In this document: positions 1-6,168 of the stretch, piece by piece
Position numbering within the stretch: the first letter of the stretch is position 1
Layout: each line of letters opens with the position of its first letter
Assembly: GCA_964442515.1 (NCBI GenBank)
Contig: CAYUAC010000098.1
Coordinates: 1 to 7,723 of the forward strand
DNA length: 7,723 bases
Direction: 5' to 3'
Source of the DNA: TCS-49 sp964442515
GTDB lineage: Bacteria > Campylobacterota > Campylobacteria > Campylobacterales > Sulfurovaceae
Notes under the pieces: generated by a model
Told to the model about the DNA's origin: nothing
The model's input: only the letters and a program-made list of their open reading frames with translations
Database searches by the model: none
Program-made: the position numbers and the translations under genes

Positions 1-417
1 AAGGCAAGCCTCCGGGAATACGATTTTGTGGGCCGTCTGGGCGGAGAAGAATTTGGAGCGATAGTGAAATCAGACAGTAAAGAAAAGATCGCGGAACATA
101 TCCGGGTTTTGAAAAGTTCGGTAGAAGCGATGCATATCGAACATGACGGCAACAGGGCCAGCCCCTATGTCACTGTTTCCATAGGTTTGCTTCTTACCAA
201 TACTTTTGATGAGGCGACGTTACACAGTCTATACGCATCTGCTGACAAAGCCCTGTATGAGGCCAAGGAAAGCGGCCGTAATCAAGTCGTGGTCAAAGAA
301 AGTTTAAGCGTAGAGGTTGAGCTTCTTGTCTTGATCAAAAATATCTTCAAACAGTTTCGATGCCTGTTCGAGCATGTTTTTTTGGCTGTCCTGCTTGCGC
401 AGGTCAAACTCTTCTAA
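1..417 (+). CDS. GGDEF-domain protein (diguanylate cyclase), C-terminal part only
   Basis: The gene enters from the left edge; frame 1 is open from base 1 and reads YDFVGRLGGEEF, so the apparent GTG start at 28 is internal. The catalytic GGEEF motif is at positions 40-54, followed by VTVSIGLL and the conserved end SADKALYEAKESGRN (about 235-285). An intact GGEEF makes it a likely active diguanylate cyclase that makes cyclic di-GMP from two GTP; sensor or receiver domains would lie outside the window. A GGDEF domain normally ends shortly after the SGRN segment. Here the frame runs about 38 more codons to TAA at 415-417, and that extension is the antisense of the convergent gene at 304-870. The extra tail is therefore probably not a conserved domain. 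Domain call is firm; the exact C-terminus is as read. Confidence 0.9.
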   Translation, partial: KASLREYDFVGRLGGEEFGAIVKSDSKEKIAEHIRVLKSSVEAMHIEHDGNRASPYVTVSIGLLLTNTFDEATLHSLYASADKALYEAKESGRNQVVVKESLSVEVELLVLIKNIFKQFRCLFEHVFLAVLLAQVKLF

Positions 418-870
418 AAGTTTGCTGATCTTGTCTGCTGTCATTGATTTAATCTCTTCGGTGTTGTCTGGATTCTGCACGGGGGCAAAAGCGTCTTTCA
501 GCGACTGGGCGACATTGCTTCGAAAGCTTTCAAGGGTGTTGGTCTTTGCCTCGTTGGTTGCCTTCATAAACTCCTGCATCATCGGCGCGGCTTCTTCAAG
601 GGCGGCCGCGATCTCTTTTCTGTCGTTTTCAGACAGACCGTTGCCCTCATATTTCATTTCATACGAAAATTTTTGCGTCAGCGTATGGGTGCTGCCGTTT
701 TGGTTTTCCTTGGTGCTTGTATACGCGCTGCTGTTCATGGAAAAGCTGAGTTTGTCGCCGTCTTTGGTGGTATAATCAAACGAATACGCATTGCTGCTTG
801 CCTGCAAGAAAGTGCTTTGTATACTGTTTTGCAGGTTTTGGGGTTGCGCATTTTGGGGCTGTACCATCAT
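304..870 (-). CDS. Small hypothetical protein, Gln/Asn/Lys-rich, helical C-terminal half
   Basis: A 188-residue protein starting at either of two adjacent ATGs (868-870 or 865-867), with AAAGGC at 877-882 as a modest ribosome site. I do not recognise a function. The N-terminus (about residues 1-30) is Gln/Asn/Ser-rich and probably disordered. Residues about 30-75 alternate polar and aromatic residues (YSFDYTTKDGDKLSFSM), suggesting beta strands. From about residue 78 (GLSENDRKEIAAALEEAAP) to the end it is mostly charged helix. No signal peptide, membrane segment or catalytic motif is visible. The layout loosely resembles DUF5610-like proteins, a weak impression only. A relic of a GGDEF domain ends 52 bases upstream on the same strand, so this may once have been the second gene of a GGDEF operon. 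Its last 38 codons overlap the convergent GGDEF gene. Confidence 0.75.
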   Translation of the reverse strand: MMVQPQNAQPQNLQNSIQSTFLQASSNAYSFDYTTKDGDKLSFSMNSSAYTSTKENQNGSTHTLTQKFSYEMKYEGNGLSENDRKEIAAALEEAAPMMQEFMKATNEAKTNTLESFRSNVAQSLKDAFAPVQNPDNTEEIKSMTADKISKLLEEFDLRKQDSQKNMLEQASKLFEDIFDQDKKLNLYA

Positions 871-922
871 TTTTTAGCCTTTATGTTTAATGCCTGTAAT
901 ATCGTTTGTTTTAAACTTTTGT

Positions 923-1018
923 TTAGTCGATGACAAGCAGTTTTTTGCTGCTGTTTTTGGCTTTATACAAAGCGTTGTCGGCTTTTTTGATATCGTATAC
1001 GTCGATCTTTTCCCAATG
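923..1018 (-). pseudogene. Relic of a GGDEF-domain C-terminus
   Basis: On the minus strand this short frame reads KKADNALYKAKNSSKK and ends LLVID before TAA (923-925). That matches the last helix and end of GGDEF domains, compare ADKALYEAKESGRN in the gene at the left edge. The frame is closed by TGA at 1019-1021, and neither of the other two minus-strand frames further upstream (1021-1080) shows GGDEF-like sequence. No GGDEF motif or start codon remains. It is best read as the 3' end of a gene whose 5' part was removed by a rearrangement near 1018. It lies just upstream of, and in the same direction as, the gene ending at 304. The identification rests on one motif of about 16 residues, which is characteristic but short. 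Confidence 0.6.
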
Positions 1019-1077
1019 TCAAGGAATACGCAGACCCGGACAAAATCATGGCGCAACGGGCTGAGATTAAGTTGTAA
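1009..1077 (+). pseudogene. Possible C-terminal remnant of an unidentified gene
   Basis: The + strand frame from about 1009 reads KEYADPDKIMAQRAEIKL and stops at TAA 1075-1077. The composition looks like an ordinary soluble protein tail rather than noise. The frame is closed upstream by TGA at 988-990, and between 991 and 1018 the same bases are better explained as the GGDEF relic on the other strand. It would be the truncated gene that once preceded the aminotransferase in its operon. I cannot identify the parent protein, and chance cannot be excluded for a reading this short. Confidence 0.3.
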
Positions 1078-1120
1078 GTAAATGAAAAAGCGGTACGATT
1101 TAAATTACTATAACAAAAGC

Positions 1121-1126
1121 AGGAGG
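1121..1126 (+). promoter_or_regulatory. Shine-Dalgarno sequence fixing the aminotransferase start
   Basis: AGGAGG lies 9 bases before ATG 1136. It decides for this start over the in-frame ATG at 1082, which has no ribosome site and would add 18 residues (MKKRYDLNYYNK...) that do not look like EctB. A weak -10-like TATAAC at 1109-1114 lies just upstream but has no partner -35, and it would leave almost no leader, so I do not call a promoter. Confidence 0.8.
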
Positions 1127-1135
1127 AACCCAGCC

Positions 1136-2386
1136 ATGAATAACGAGATGAAAACCTTTGAAGATCACGAATCTGAGATCAGAGCGTATTGCCGTGCCGT
1201 CCCTACCGTTTTTAAAGCTTCGTCCAACGCGACGATGGTTGATGAAAACGATAAAGAGTACATCGATTTTTTTGCCGGAGCGGGGGTGCTGAATTTTGGT
1301 CACAATAACCAGAAAATGAAAGACGCCGTTGTCGAGTTTATCCAAAACGACGGGGTCGTGCACTCGCTGGATATGTTTACCAACGTCAAAAGAGATTTTA
1401 TCAACACTTTCGTGGATACGATCTTAAAGCCAAGAGGTATGGAAGATCGCAAATTGCAGTTTACCGGACCCACGGGGACCAACGCCGTGGAAGCCGCGCT
1501 TAAGCTTGCCAGAAAGGTCACGGGCCGAACCGAAGTGGTAGCTTTTAACAGAGGCTTTCACGGGATGACGCTCGGGGCGCTTGCAGTGACGGCAAACCAT
1601 GCCTTTCGGGGCAGTGCGGGGGTTTCTCTTGATAACGTCATCAGAGATACCTTTAATGATATGCACGCGCTGAACAATCTGCGCCAAAAGATGTTTGATC
1701 CCGGATCCGGGATGCTGCCTCCGGCTGCGTTTTTGGTAGAACCCGTGCAAGCCGAAGGCGGCGTGCGCGTAGCAACCAAAGAGTGGCTGCAGGGCGTGCA
1801 ACAGTTGGCACGAGATACCGGAGCACTGTTTATCATCGATGATATCCAGGCGGGATGCGGCCGATGCGGCAGTTATTTCAGCTTTGACGATCTGGACGTT
1901 GATCCCGATATCATCATTTTGGCCAAAGGTTTGGGCGGCATGGGCACGCCTATCGGGATGCTTGTCAACAAACCCGAATACGACAAAGCCTGGGCACCCG
2001 GACAGCATACGGGGACGTTTAGAGGTCAGGGCATCTCCTTTGTCGCCGGCAAGATCGGTCTGGAGTATTTTGCCGATAACGCTTTTGTCAACGGCGCCAA
2101 ACAAAAGGGTGAAATCATCCGAAAAACCCTTGATCAACTCAACAGCAAATACGACTTGGTTGACGTTCGCCAAAAAGGCATGATGCTGGCAGCGGAGTTC
2201 AAAGACGCACCCACGGCCAAAGCGATAGCGGGAAAATGTTTTGAAAACGGCCTCATTATCGGTACGTGCAACACCGGACAGGTGGTCAAATTTATTCCAC
2301 CGCTGACGATTGAGGAATACAAGCTTGAAAAAGGGTTGGCCATCTTTGCCAAAGCCGTAGCTGAAGTCTTTAGTGAAAGGAGGTAA
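1136..2386 (+). CDS. ectB: EctB-type L-2,4-diaminobutyrate:2-oxoglutarate aminotransferase (probable DoeD role)
   Basis: A 416-residue class III PLP aminotransferase, close to the usual EctB length. EctB-typical segments are EYIDFFAGAGVLNFGHNN (41-58), the phosphate-binding GPTGTNAVEAALKLARKVTG (111-130), FHGMTLGALAVT (141-152), DDIQAGCGR (235-243, with D235 expected to bind the PLP ring nitrogen), and LAKG with K264 as the Schiff-base lysine, then HTGTFRGQ. The reaction is reversible: diaminobutyrate plus 2-oxoglutarate gives aspartate 4-semialdehyde plus glutamate. EctB normally runs towards diaminobutyrate in ectoine synthesis, but no ectA or ectC follows. The neighbours are an ectoine hydrolase, a deacetylase candidate and an aldehyde dehydrogenase, so I infer a catabolic role like DoeD. 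Its stop codon overlaps the ribosome site of the next gene. Acetylornithine- or GABA-type transaminase activity is less likely given the EctB-like motifs. Confidence 0.9.
   Translation: MNNEMKTFEDHESEIRAYCRAVPTVFKASSNATMVDENDKEYIDFFAGAGVLNFGHNNQKMKDAVVEFIQNDGVVHSLDMFTNVKRDFINTFVDTILKPRGMEDRKLQFTGPTGTNAVEAALKLARKVTGRTEVVAFNRGFHGMTLGALAVTANHAFRGSAGVSLDNVIRDTFNDMHALNNLRQKMFDPGSGMLPPAAFLVEPVQAEGGVRVATKEWLQGVQQLARDTGALFIIDDIQAGCGRCGSYFSFDDLDVDPDIIILAKGLGGMGTPIGMLVNKPEYDKAWAPGQHTGTFRGQGISFVAGKIGLEYFADNAFVNGAKQKGEIIRKTLDQLNSKYDLVDVRQKGMMLAAEFKDAPTAKAIAGKCFENGLIIGTCNTGQVVKFIPPLTIEEYKLEKGLAIFAKAVAEVFSERR
2376..2384 (+). promoter_or_regulatory. Shine-Dalgarno sequence overlapping the upstream stop codon
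   Basis: AAAGGAGGT runs into the TAA (2384-2386) of the aminotransferase gene, and the next ATG follows at 2390, a 3-base gap. This arrangement favours translational coupling of the aminotransferase and aldehyde dehydrogenase, which would act consecutively. Confidence 0.75.
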
Positions 2387-2389
2387 GCA

Positions 2390-3787
2390 ATGGGATACAG
2401 TACAACACATTTTAAATCCATAAACCCCTACACCGAAGACGTAGTGTATGAAGTGCCGATGCATAGCAAACAGGAAGCAAGAGAAATGCTGGAGCGTTCA
2501 CATGCGGCGTATACAAGCCAATGGTCAAAAACAAGTTTTGAACAAAGAGCTAAGCTTTTAAACGCCGTGGCAAAAGAGATGAAAGACAATCTTGACGAAT
2601 ATGCGCTACCAATGACCCAGGAGATGGGCAAACCCATCAACGAAGCCAGAGGCGAAGTGAACAAAGCCGCGTGGGCGGCCGAACATTACGCGCAGTACGG
2701 GCAGCAGTATCTAGGTACGGAGTATTTGCCCTCCGATGCGACTTCAAGCTATATCCAGTATCTGCCACTGGGTCCGACACTGGGTATTTTGCCGTGGAAC
2801 GCGCCGTTTTGGCTGGCATTTCGCTATCTGGCTCCCGCGCTGATGTCTGGCAACACTTGCTTGATGAAACATGATTCGCATACGCCGCTTTGTGCCGCCA
2901 AGATCATCCAGGCGTTTGAAAAAGCGGGCTTTCCAAAAGACGTGGTGCAAAATCTTGTGCTTGATCATACCCATATCGAGGGATTGATACGCAATCCGAT
3001 GCTTAAAGGGGTCTCTTTGACCGGATCTTCCAGAGCCGGAAGTATCGTCGGCGGAATCACAGGCAGCGAGATCAAACCGATGGTACTTGAGCTTGGCGGC
3101 AGTGATCCTGCAATCGTACTGAGCGATACCAAGGATTTAGCCCAAGCTGCCGATACGATCGTACTTTCCCGGTATATTAATGCCGGGCAGTCTTGCATCG
3201 CGGCTAAGCGTATCATCGTTGAAGAACCCGTATATGAAGAGTTTATCGAGATGCTCAAAGAGCGCTTTGCCAAACTCAAAGTCGGCGATCCCAAAGAGGA
3301 ATCCACCGTGATCGGGCCCATAGCCAGAAAAGAGTTGGTAGAGGAAATGCACGAACAGGTCGACCGCTCCGTTAAAGCCGGGGCCAGACTGGTCCTTGGC
3401 GGACAGCGGCATGAGGGCAAAGGTTTTTTCTTTCCCGTGACGATGCTGGCTGACGTAGAACCGGGCATGGTCGTCAGCTGCCAGGAAACGTTTGGTCCCA
3501 TCGCAGCGGTGATTAAGGCCAAAGACAGCGAAGATGCGGTCAAGATAGCAAACGATACCGAGTACGGCCTTGGTGCCGCTATCTGGAGCGGTGATGTAGA
3601 TAACGCGATGAAGATGGCTTCGCAAATTGAGACGGGGCAGGTTGCTATCAACGGTATCGTCAAATCCGACCCCAGGCTGCCAAGCGGCGGCGCGAAAAAA
3701 TCCGGTATCGGTAAGGAACTGGGTCCCCACGGGATCAAAATGTTTGTTAATGCCCAGCAAGTCTGGGTCGGACCAAAAACAGATTAA
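2390..3787 (+). CDS. NAD(P)-dependent aldehyde dehydrogenase, succinate-semialdehyde dehydrogenase type (probable DoeC role)
   Basis: A 465-residue cytosolic ALDH, full family length. Visible landmarks are LPWNAPFW with N137 of the oxyanion hole, GNTCLMKH with K160, SLTGSSRAG (209-217) of the cofactor fold, LELGGSDP with general base E234, NAGQSCIAAKR with nucleophile C269, QETFGP with E366, and the end segment SGGAKKSGIGKELGPHG (432-448). The overall pattern is that of the GabD/YneI succinate-semialdehyde dehydrogenases. In ectoine catabolism a member of this family (DoeC) oxidises aspartate 4-semialdehyde to aspartate. Sitting 3 bases behind an aminotransferase whose product is aspartate semialdehyde, this is the most economical role. 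Substrate choice between succinate and aspartate semialdehyde cannot be settled from sequence by eye. All key residues are present and no defect is seen. Confidence 0.88.
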   Translation: MGYSTTHFKSINPYTEDVVYEVPMHSKQEAREMLERSHAAYTSQWSKTSFEQRAKLLNAVAKEMKDNLDEYALPMTQEMGKPINEARGEVNKAAWAAEHYAQYGQQYLGTEYLPSDATSSYIQYLPLGPTLGILPWNAPFWLAFRYLAPALMSGNTCLMKHDSHTPLCAAKIIQAFEKAGFPKDVVQNLVLDHTHIEGLIRNPMLKGVSLTGSSRAGSIVGGITGSEIKPMVLELGGSDPAIVLSDTKDLAQAADTIVLSRYINAGQSCIAAKRIIVEEPVYEEFIEMLKERFAKLKVGDPKEESTVIGPIARKELVEEMHEQVDRSVKAGARLVLGGQRHEGKGFFFPVTMLADVEPGMVVSCQETFGPIAAVIKAKDSEDAVKIANDTEYGLGAAIWSGDVDNAMKMASQIETGQVAINGIVKSDPRLPSGGAKKSGIGKELGPHGIKMFVNAQQVWVGPKTD

Positions 3788-3791
3788 TAGC

Positions 3792-3796
3792 AGGAG
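3792..3796 (+). promoter_or_regulatory. Shine-Dalgarno sequence for a TTG start
   Basis: AGGAG sits 6 bases before TTG 3803, supporting this non-ATG start. The nearby GTG at 3798 is out of frame and too close to the ribosome site. Confidence 0.65.
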
Positions 3797-3802
3797 CGTG
3801 AA

Positions 3803-4990
3803 TTGAGAAGAAAAAAGTTACCCTTTACAAAAAAAGAGTATACCCAGCGACTTCGCAAAGTCAAATCGATGATGCAGCAGCGCCGCATCGATGTATTGGT
3901 TGCCACCGATCCGGGCAATATGAATTGGCTTACAGGATATGACGGTTGGTCGTTTTATGTCCATCAGGGAGTGATTGTCTCCCTTGACCACGACGAACCG
4001 ATCTGGTTTGGCCGGTTGATGGATATCCACGCCGCGCGGATCAAGTGCTATATGAGTGAAAACAATATGGTAGGTTATCCCGAAAAATATGTCCAAAACC
4101 TTGAAGAACACCCTATGACGTGGATCGGGGAAAATATTTTTCAAAAGTACGGTTGGAATAAGTCAGTCATCGCCACAGAGCGGGATAACTATTATTACAC
4201 CGCCGAAGCCCATTTCAGGTTGCAGGCTTCACTGCCCAATGCGACCTTTGTCAATGCCAATAACTTGGTCAACTGGGCCAGGGGTAAAAAGTCAAAAAAA
4301 GAGATTGAGTATATGCGTATTGCCGCGCGCATTACCGAAAAGATCCATCAGCGGATCCTTGATACCGTGCAGGCGGGCGTGCCAAAAAGCCATGTCGTGG
4401 CTCAGATTTATGAAACTGCGATGGAAGGCGTGGACGGCTACGGCGGGGATTATCCCTCTATCGTACCGCTGCTGCCCTCAGGGGCGGATACGTCCGCTTC
4501 GCACATAACGTGGGATGAACGCTCCTTTAAGCGCAAAGAGGCGACTTTTTTTGAAATATCGGGATGTTATAAGCGTTACCATGCCCCGATGTCGCGGACG
4601 CTGTATCTTGGCAAACCGACCAAGGATTTTGTCGATGCGGAAAAAGCGCTGCAAGAAGCGATCGATGTCGGGTTGGAACAGGCCAAACCGGGCAACAGGA
4701 CGTGTGATATCGCCAACGCTCTTGATAAGGTGATGGCCCGCTACGGAATAGACCGGCACGACGCGCGTTGCGGCTATCCCATCGGCGTCAGTTATCCGCC
4801 TGACTGGGGGGAACGCACCTGCAGTCTGCGCTCTTCGGATTTGACGGTGCTGGAACCGGGCATGACATTTCATTTTATGCCAGGAATTTGGCAGGATGAC
4901 TGGGGAATGGAATTGACCGAGAGTATTCTTATCACCGACAGCGGGGTCGAAACTCTCGGCAACTTCCCGCGCAAACTCTTTGTGAAGTAA
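3803..4990 (+). CDS. doeA: Ectoine hydrolase, M24 creatinase/prolidase-fold (DoeA/EutD)
   Basis: A 395-residue protein of the pita-bread M24 family, as long as known DoeA/EutD proteins. It opens the ectoine ring to N-acetyl-2,4-diaminobutyrate in the cytosol. Segments I recognise as typical of this subfamily are DPGNMNWLTGYDGWSFYVHQ (36-55), VDGYGGDYPSIVPLLPSGAD (210-229), FFEISGCYKRYH (249-260), GYPIGVSYPPDWGERT (324-339), FHFMPGIW (356-363) and TESILIT (372-378). The metal-ligand pattern of true M24 aminopeptidases is broken: Glu251 stands where the first Asp is expected, the second Asp position reads APMSRT, and the usual GHGIG histidine is Tyr in GYPIG. This agrees with the metal-independent chemistry described for creatinase and EutD. 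TTG is taken as start because it follows AGGAG. The gap to the upstream gene is 15 bases. Creatinase or Xaa-Pro peptidase is the alternative, less likely given the motifs. Confidence 0.92.
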   Translation: MRRKKLPFTKKEYTQRLRKVKSMMQQRRIDVLVATDPGNMNWLTGYDGWSFYVHQGVIVSLDHDEPIWFGRLMDIHAARIKCYMSENNMVGYPEKYVQNLEEHPMTWIGENIFQKYGWNKSVIATERDNYYYTAEAHFRLQASLPNATFVNANNLVNWARGKKSKKEIEYMRIAARITEKIHQRILDTVQAGVPKSHVVAQIYETAMEGVDGYGGDYPSIVPLLPSGADTSASHITWDERSFKRKEATFFEISGCYKRYHAPMSRTLYLGKPTKDFVDAEKALQEAIDVGLEQAKPGNRTCDIANALDKVMARYGIDRHDARCGYPIGVSYPPDWGERTCSLRSSDLTVLEPGMTFHFMPGIWQDDWGMELTESILITDSGVETLGNFPRKLFVK

Positions 4991-5002
4991 ACAGGAGTAT
5001 TG

Positions 5003-6154
5003 ATGTATACAAACTTTGACGAGGTTATTGCGTATGCGACAAAGCTGCGCCGGCACCTTCATGAAAATCCGGAGGTAACATGGCAGGAGTTTGAAACGGC
5101 CAAAACGATCCGGAAAGTACTGGATGACCACGGTATCAGGTGGCGTGAATGCGCGGGTACCGGTACGGTCGCTACGCTGGCATCCGGGGCCGGGGGCGAG
5201 CATATCGCACTGCGCGCAGATATCGACGCTTTGCCTATGCAAGAAGAAACGGGTCTTGAGTATGCATCAAACAAACCCCGCTGTATGCACGCCTGCGGGC
5301 ACGACGGGCACACGGCTACGCTGATAGCCGCAGGTATCTGGCTTAAACAGCATGAAAATGAGCTTCCCGGACCCGTGACGCTGCTTTTTCAACCCGCCGA
5401 AGAGGGCGGTCACGGAGCCAAGGCGGTGTTGGATGAAGGCTGTCTGGATGAGGTGGATTTTATCTACGGATGGCATAACTGGCCCGCGATCAAGTTCGGC
5501 CAGGCAATGTGTCCTGACGGGATCGTGATGGCGGGTAACGGCACGTTTCACATCACCCTCAGGGGTGTCGGCGGTCACTCTTCGCAACCTGAAATTTGCA
5601 AAGACCCCGTTTTGGCCGCTTCTGCGGTGACGATGGGATTGCAGCAGATCGTTGCCCGCCAAATGCCGCCTCAAAAAGTCGCGGTGGTATCCGTAACCTC
5701 CATCGACGCACCAAGCGGATTGACCACGATCCCGGATGTTGCAAAGCTGCACGGCAGTATACGGATTTCTGATAATAAGATGCGCGATGAGATCGCCGCT
5801 TCGATCAAGCAGATTACGGAACATACGGCCAAAGCCTACGGCGTAGAGGCTGAGGTCGAATTCAAAACCAGATACGGTGCGACGATCAACGATCCCCAGG
5901 CCGCACACAGGGTCAGAGAACTGTTACGCAGTCAGTTTGGCCAAGACTTTCAAAGCAATCATCTCAGCCCGGTGATGGCTTCGGAGGATTTTTCGTATTA
6001 CCTGGAAAAGATTCCCGGGGCGTTTACGCTTGTAGGCAGTGACGAGGGCGTCAATACACCGTGTCATAATACGGCGTATGATTTCAACGACAGCTTGATC
6101 AAGCCCGTAAGTACCATGTTGATACGCTTGGCCAATTTTGAAGGGCAGGTGTAG
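5003..6154 (+). CDS. doeB2: M20D-type amidohydrolase, probable N-acetyl-diaminobutyrate deacetylase (DoeB2-like)
   Basis: A 383-residue cytosolic zinc hydrolase of the hippurate hydrolase/IAA-amino acid hydrolase type. Metal and catalytic residues are all present: RADIDALPMQEETG (71-84), MHACGHDGHT with C98 and H100, FQPAEEGGHGA with E133/E134, GWHNWP with H158, the lid-domain GVGGHSSQPE (188-197), SEDFSYYLEKIPGAF, and H355 in CHNTAYDFND. The family cleaves N-acyl groups from amino acids. Twelve bases after doeA, the expected substrate is N-acetyl-2,4-diaminobutyrate, giving acetate and diaminobutyrate. Classical clusters use DoeB/EutE, an unrelated AstE/AspA-type enzyme; I recall M20 proteins labelled DoeB2 beside doeA, but the specificity here is inference from context. 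ATG 5003 is chosen over the in-frame TTG 5000 because AGGAG at 4993-4997 is better spaced from it. Confidence 0.85.
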   Translation: MYTNFDEVIAYATKLRRHLHENPEVTWQEFETAKTIRKVLDDHGIRWRECAGTGTVATLASGAGGEHIALRADIDALPMQEETGLEYASNKPRCMHACGHDGHTATLIAAGIWLKQHENELPGPVTLLFQPAEEGGHGAKAVLDEGCLDEVDFIYGWHNWPAIKFGQAMCPDGIVMAGNGTFHITLRGVGGHSSQPEICKDPVLAASAVTMGLQQIVARQMPPQKVAVVSVTSIDAPSGLTTIPDVAKLHGSIRISDNKMRDEIAASIKQITEHTAKAYGVEAEVEFKTRYGATINDPQAAHRVRELLRSQFGQDFQSNHLSPVMASEDFSYYLEKIPGAFTLVGSDEGVNTPCHNTAYDFNDSLIKPVSTMLIRLANFEGQV

Positions 6155-6168
6155 CAACCACTGCTTGG

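Noticed and set aside
1072..1114. Possible operon promoter (TTGTAA and TATAAC)
   Set aside because: The two elements are 31 bases apart, and TATAAC alone would put the transcription start at the ribosome site; too weak to call.
1082..1135. In-frame ATG extension of the aminotransferase by 18 residues
   Set aside because: There is no ribosome site before 1082, while a perfect AGGAGG precedes ATG 1136, and the extension does not look like EctB.
1424..2464. 346-codon minus-strand open frame opposite the aminotransferase
   Set aside because: It lies entirely opposite well-supported coding sequence, shows no recognisable motif and is rich in Cys, His and Phe as antisense shadows are.
2965..3738. 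257-codon minus-strand open frame opposite the aldehyde dehydrogenase
   Set aside because: It is an antisense shadow, rich in Ser, Pro and Ile, with no motif; the + strand carries every catalytic residue of the dehydrogenase.
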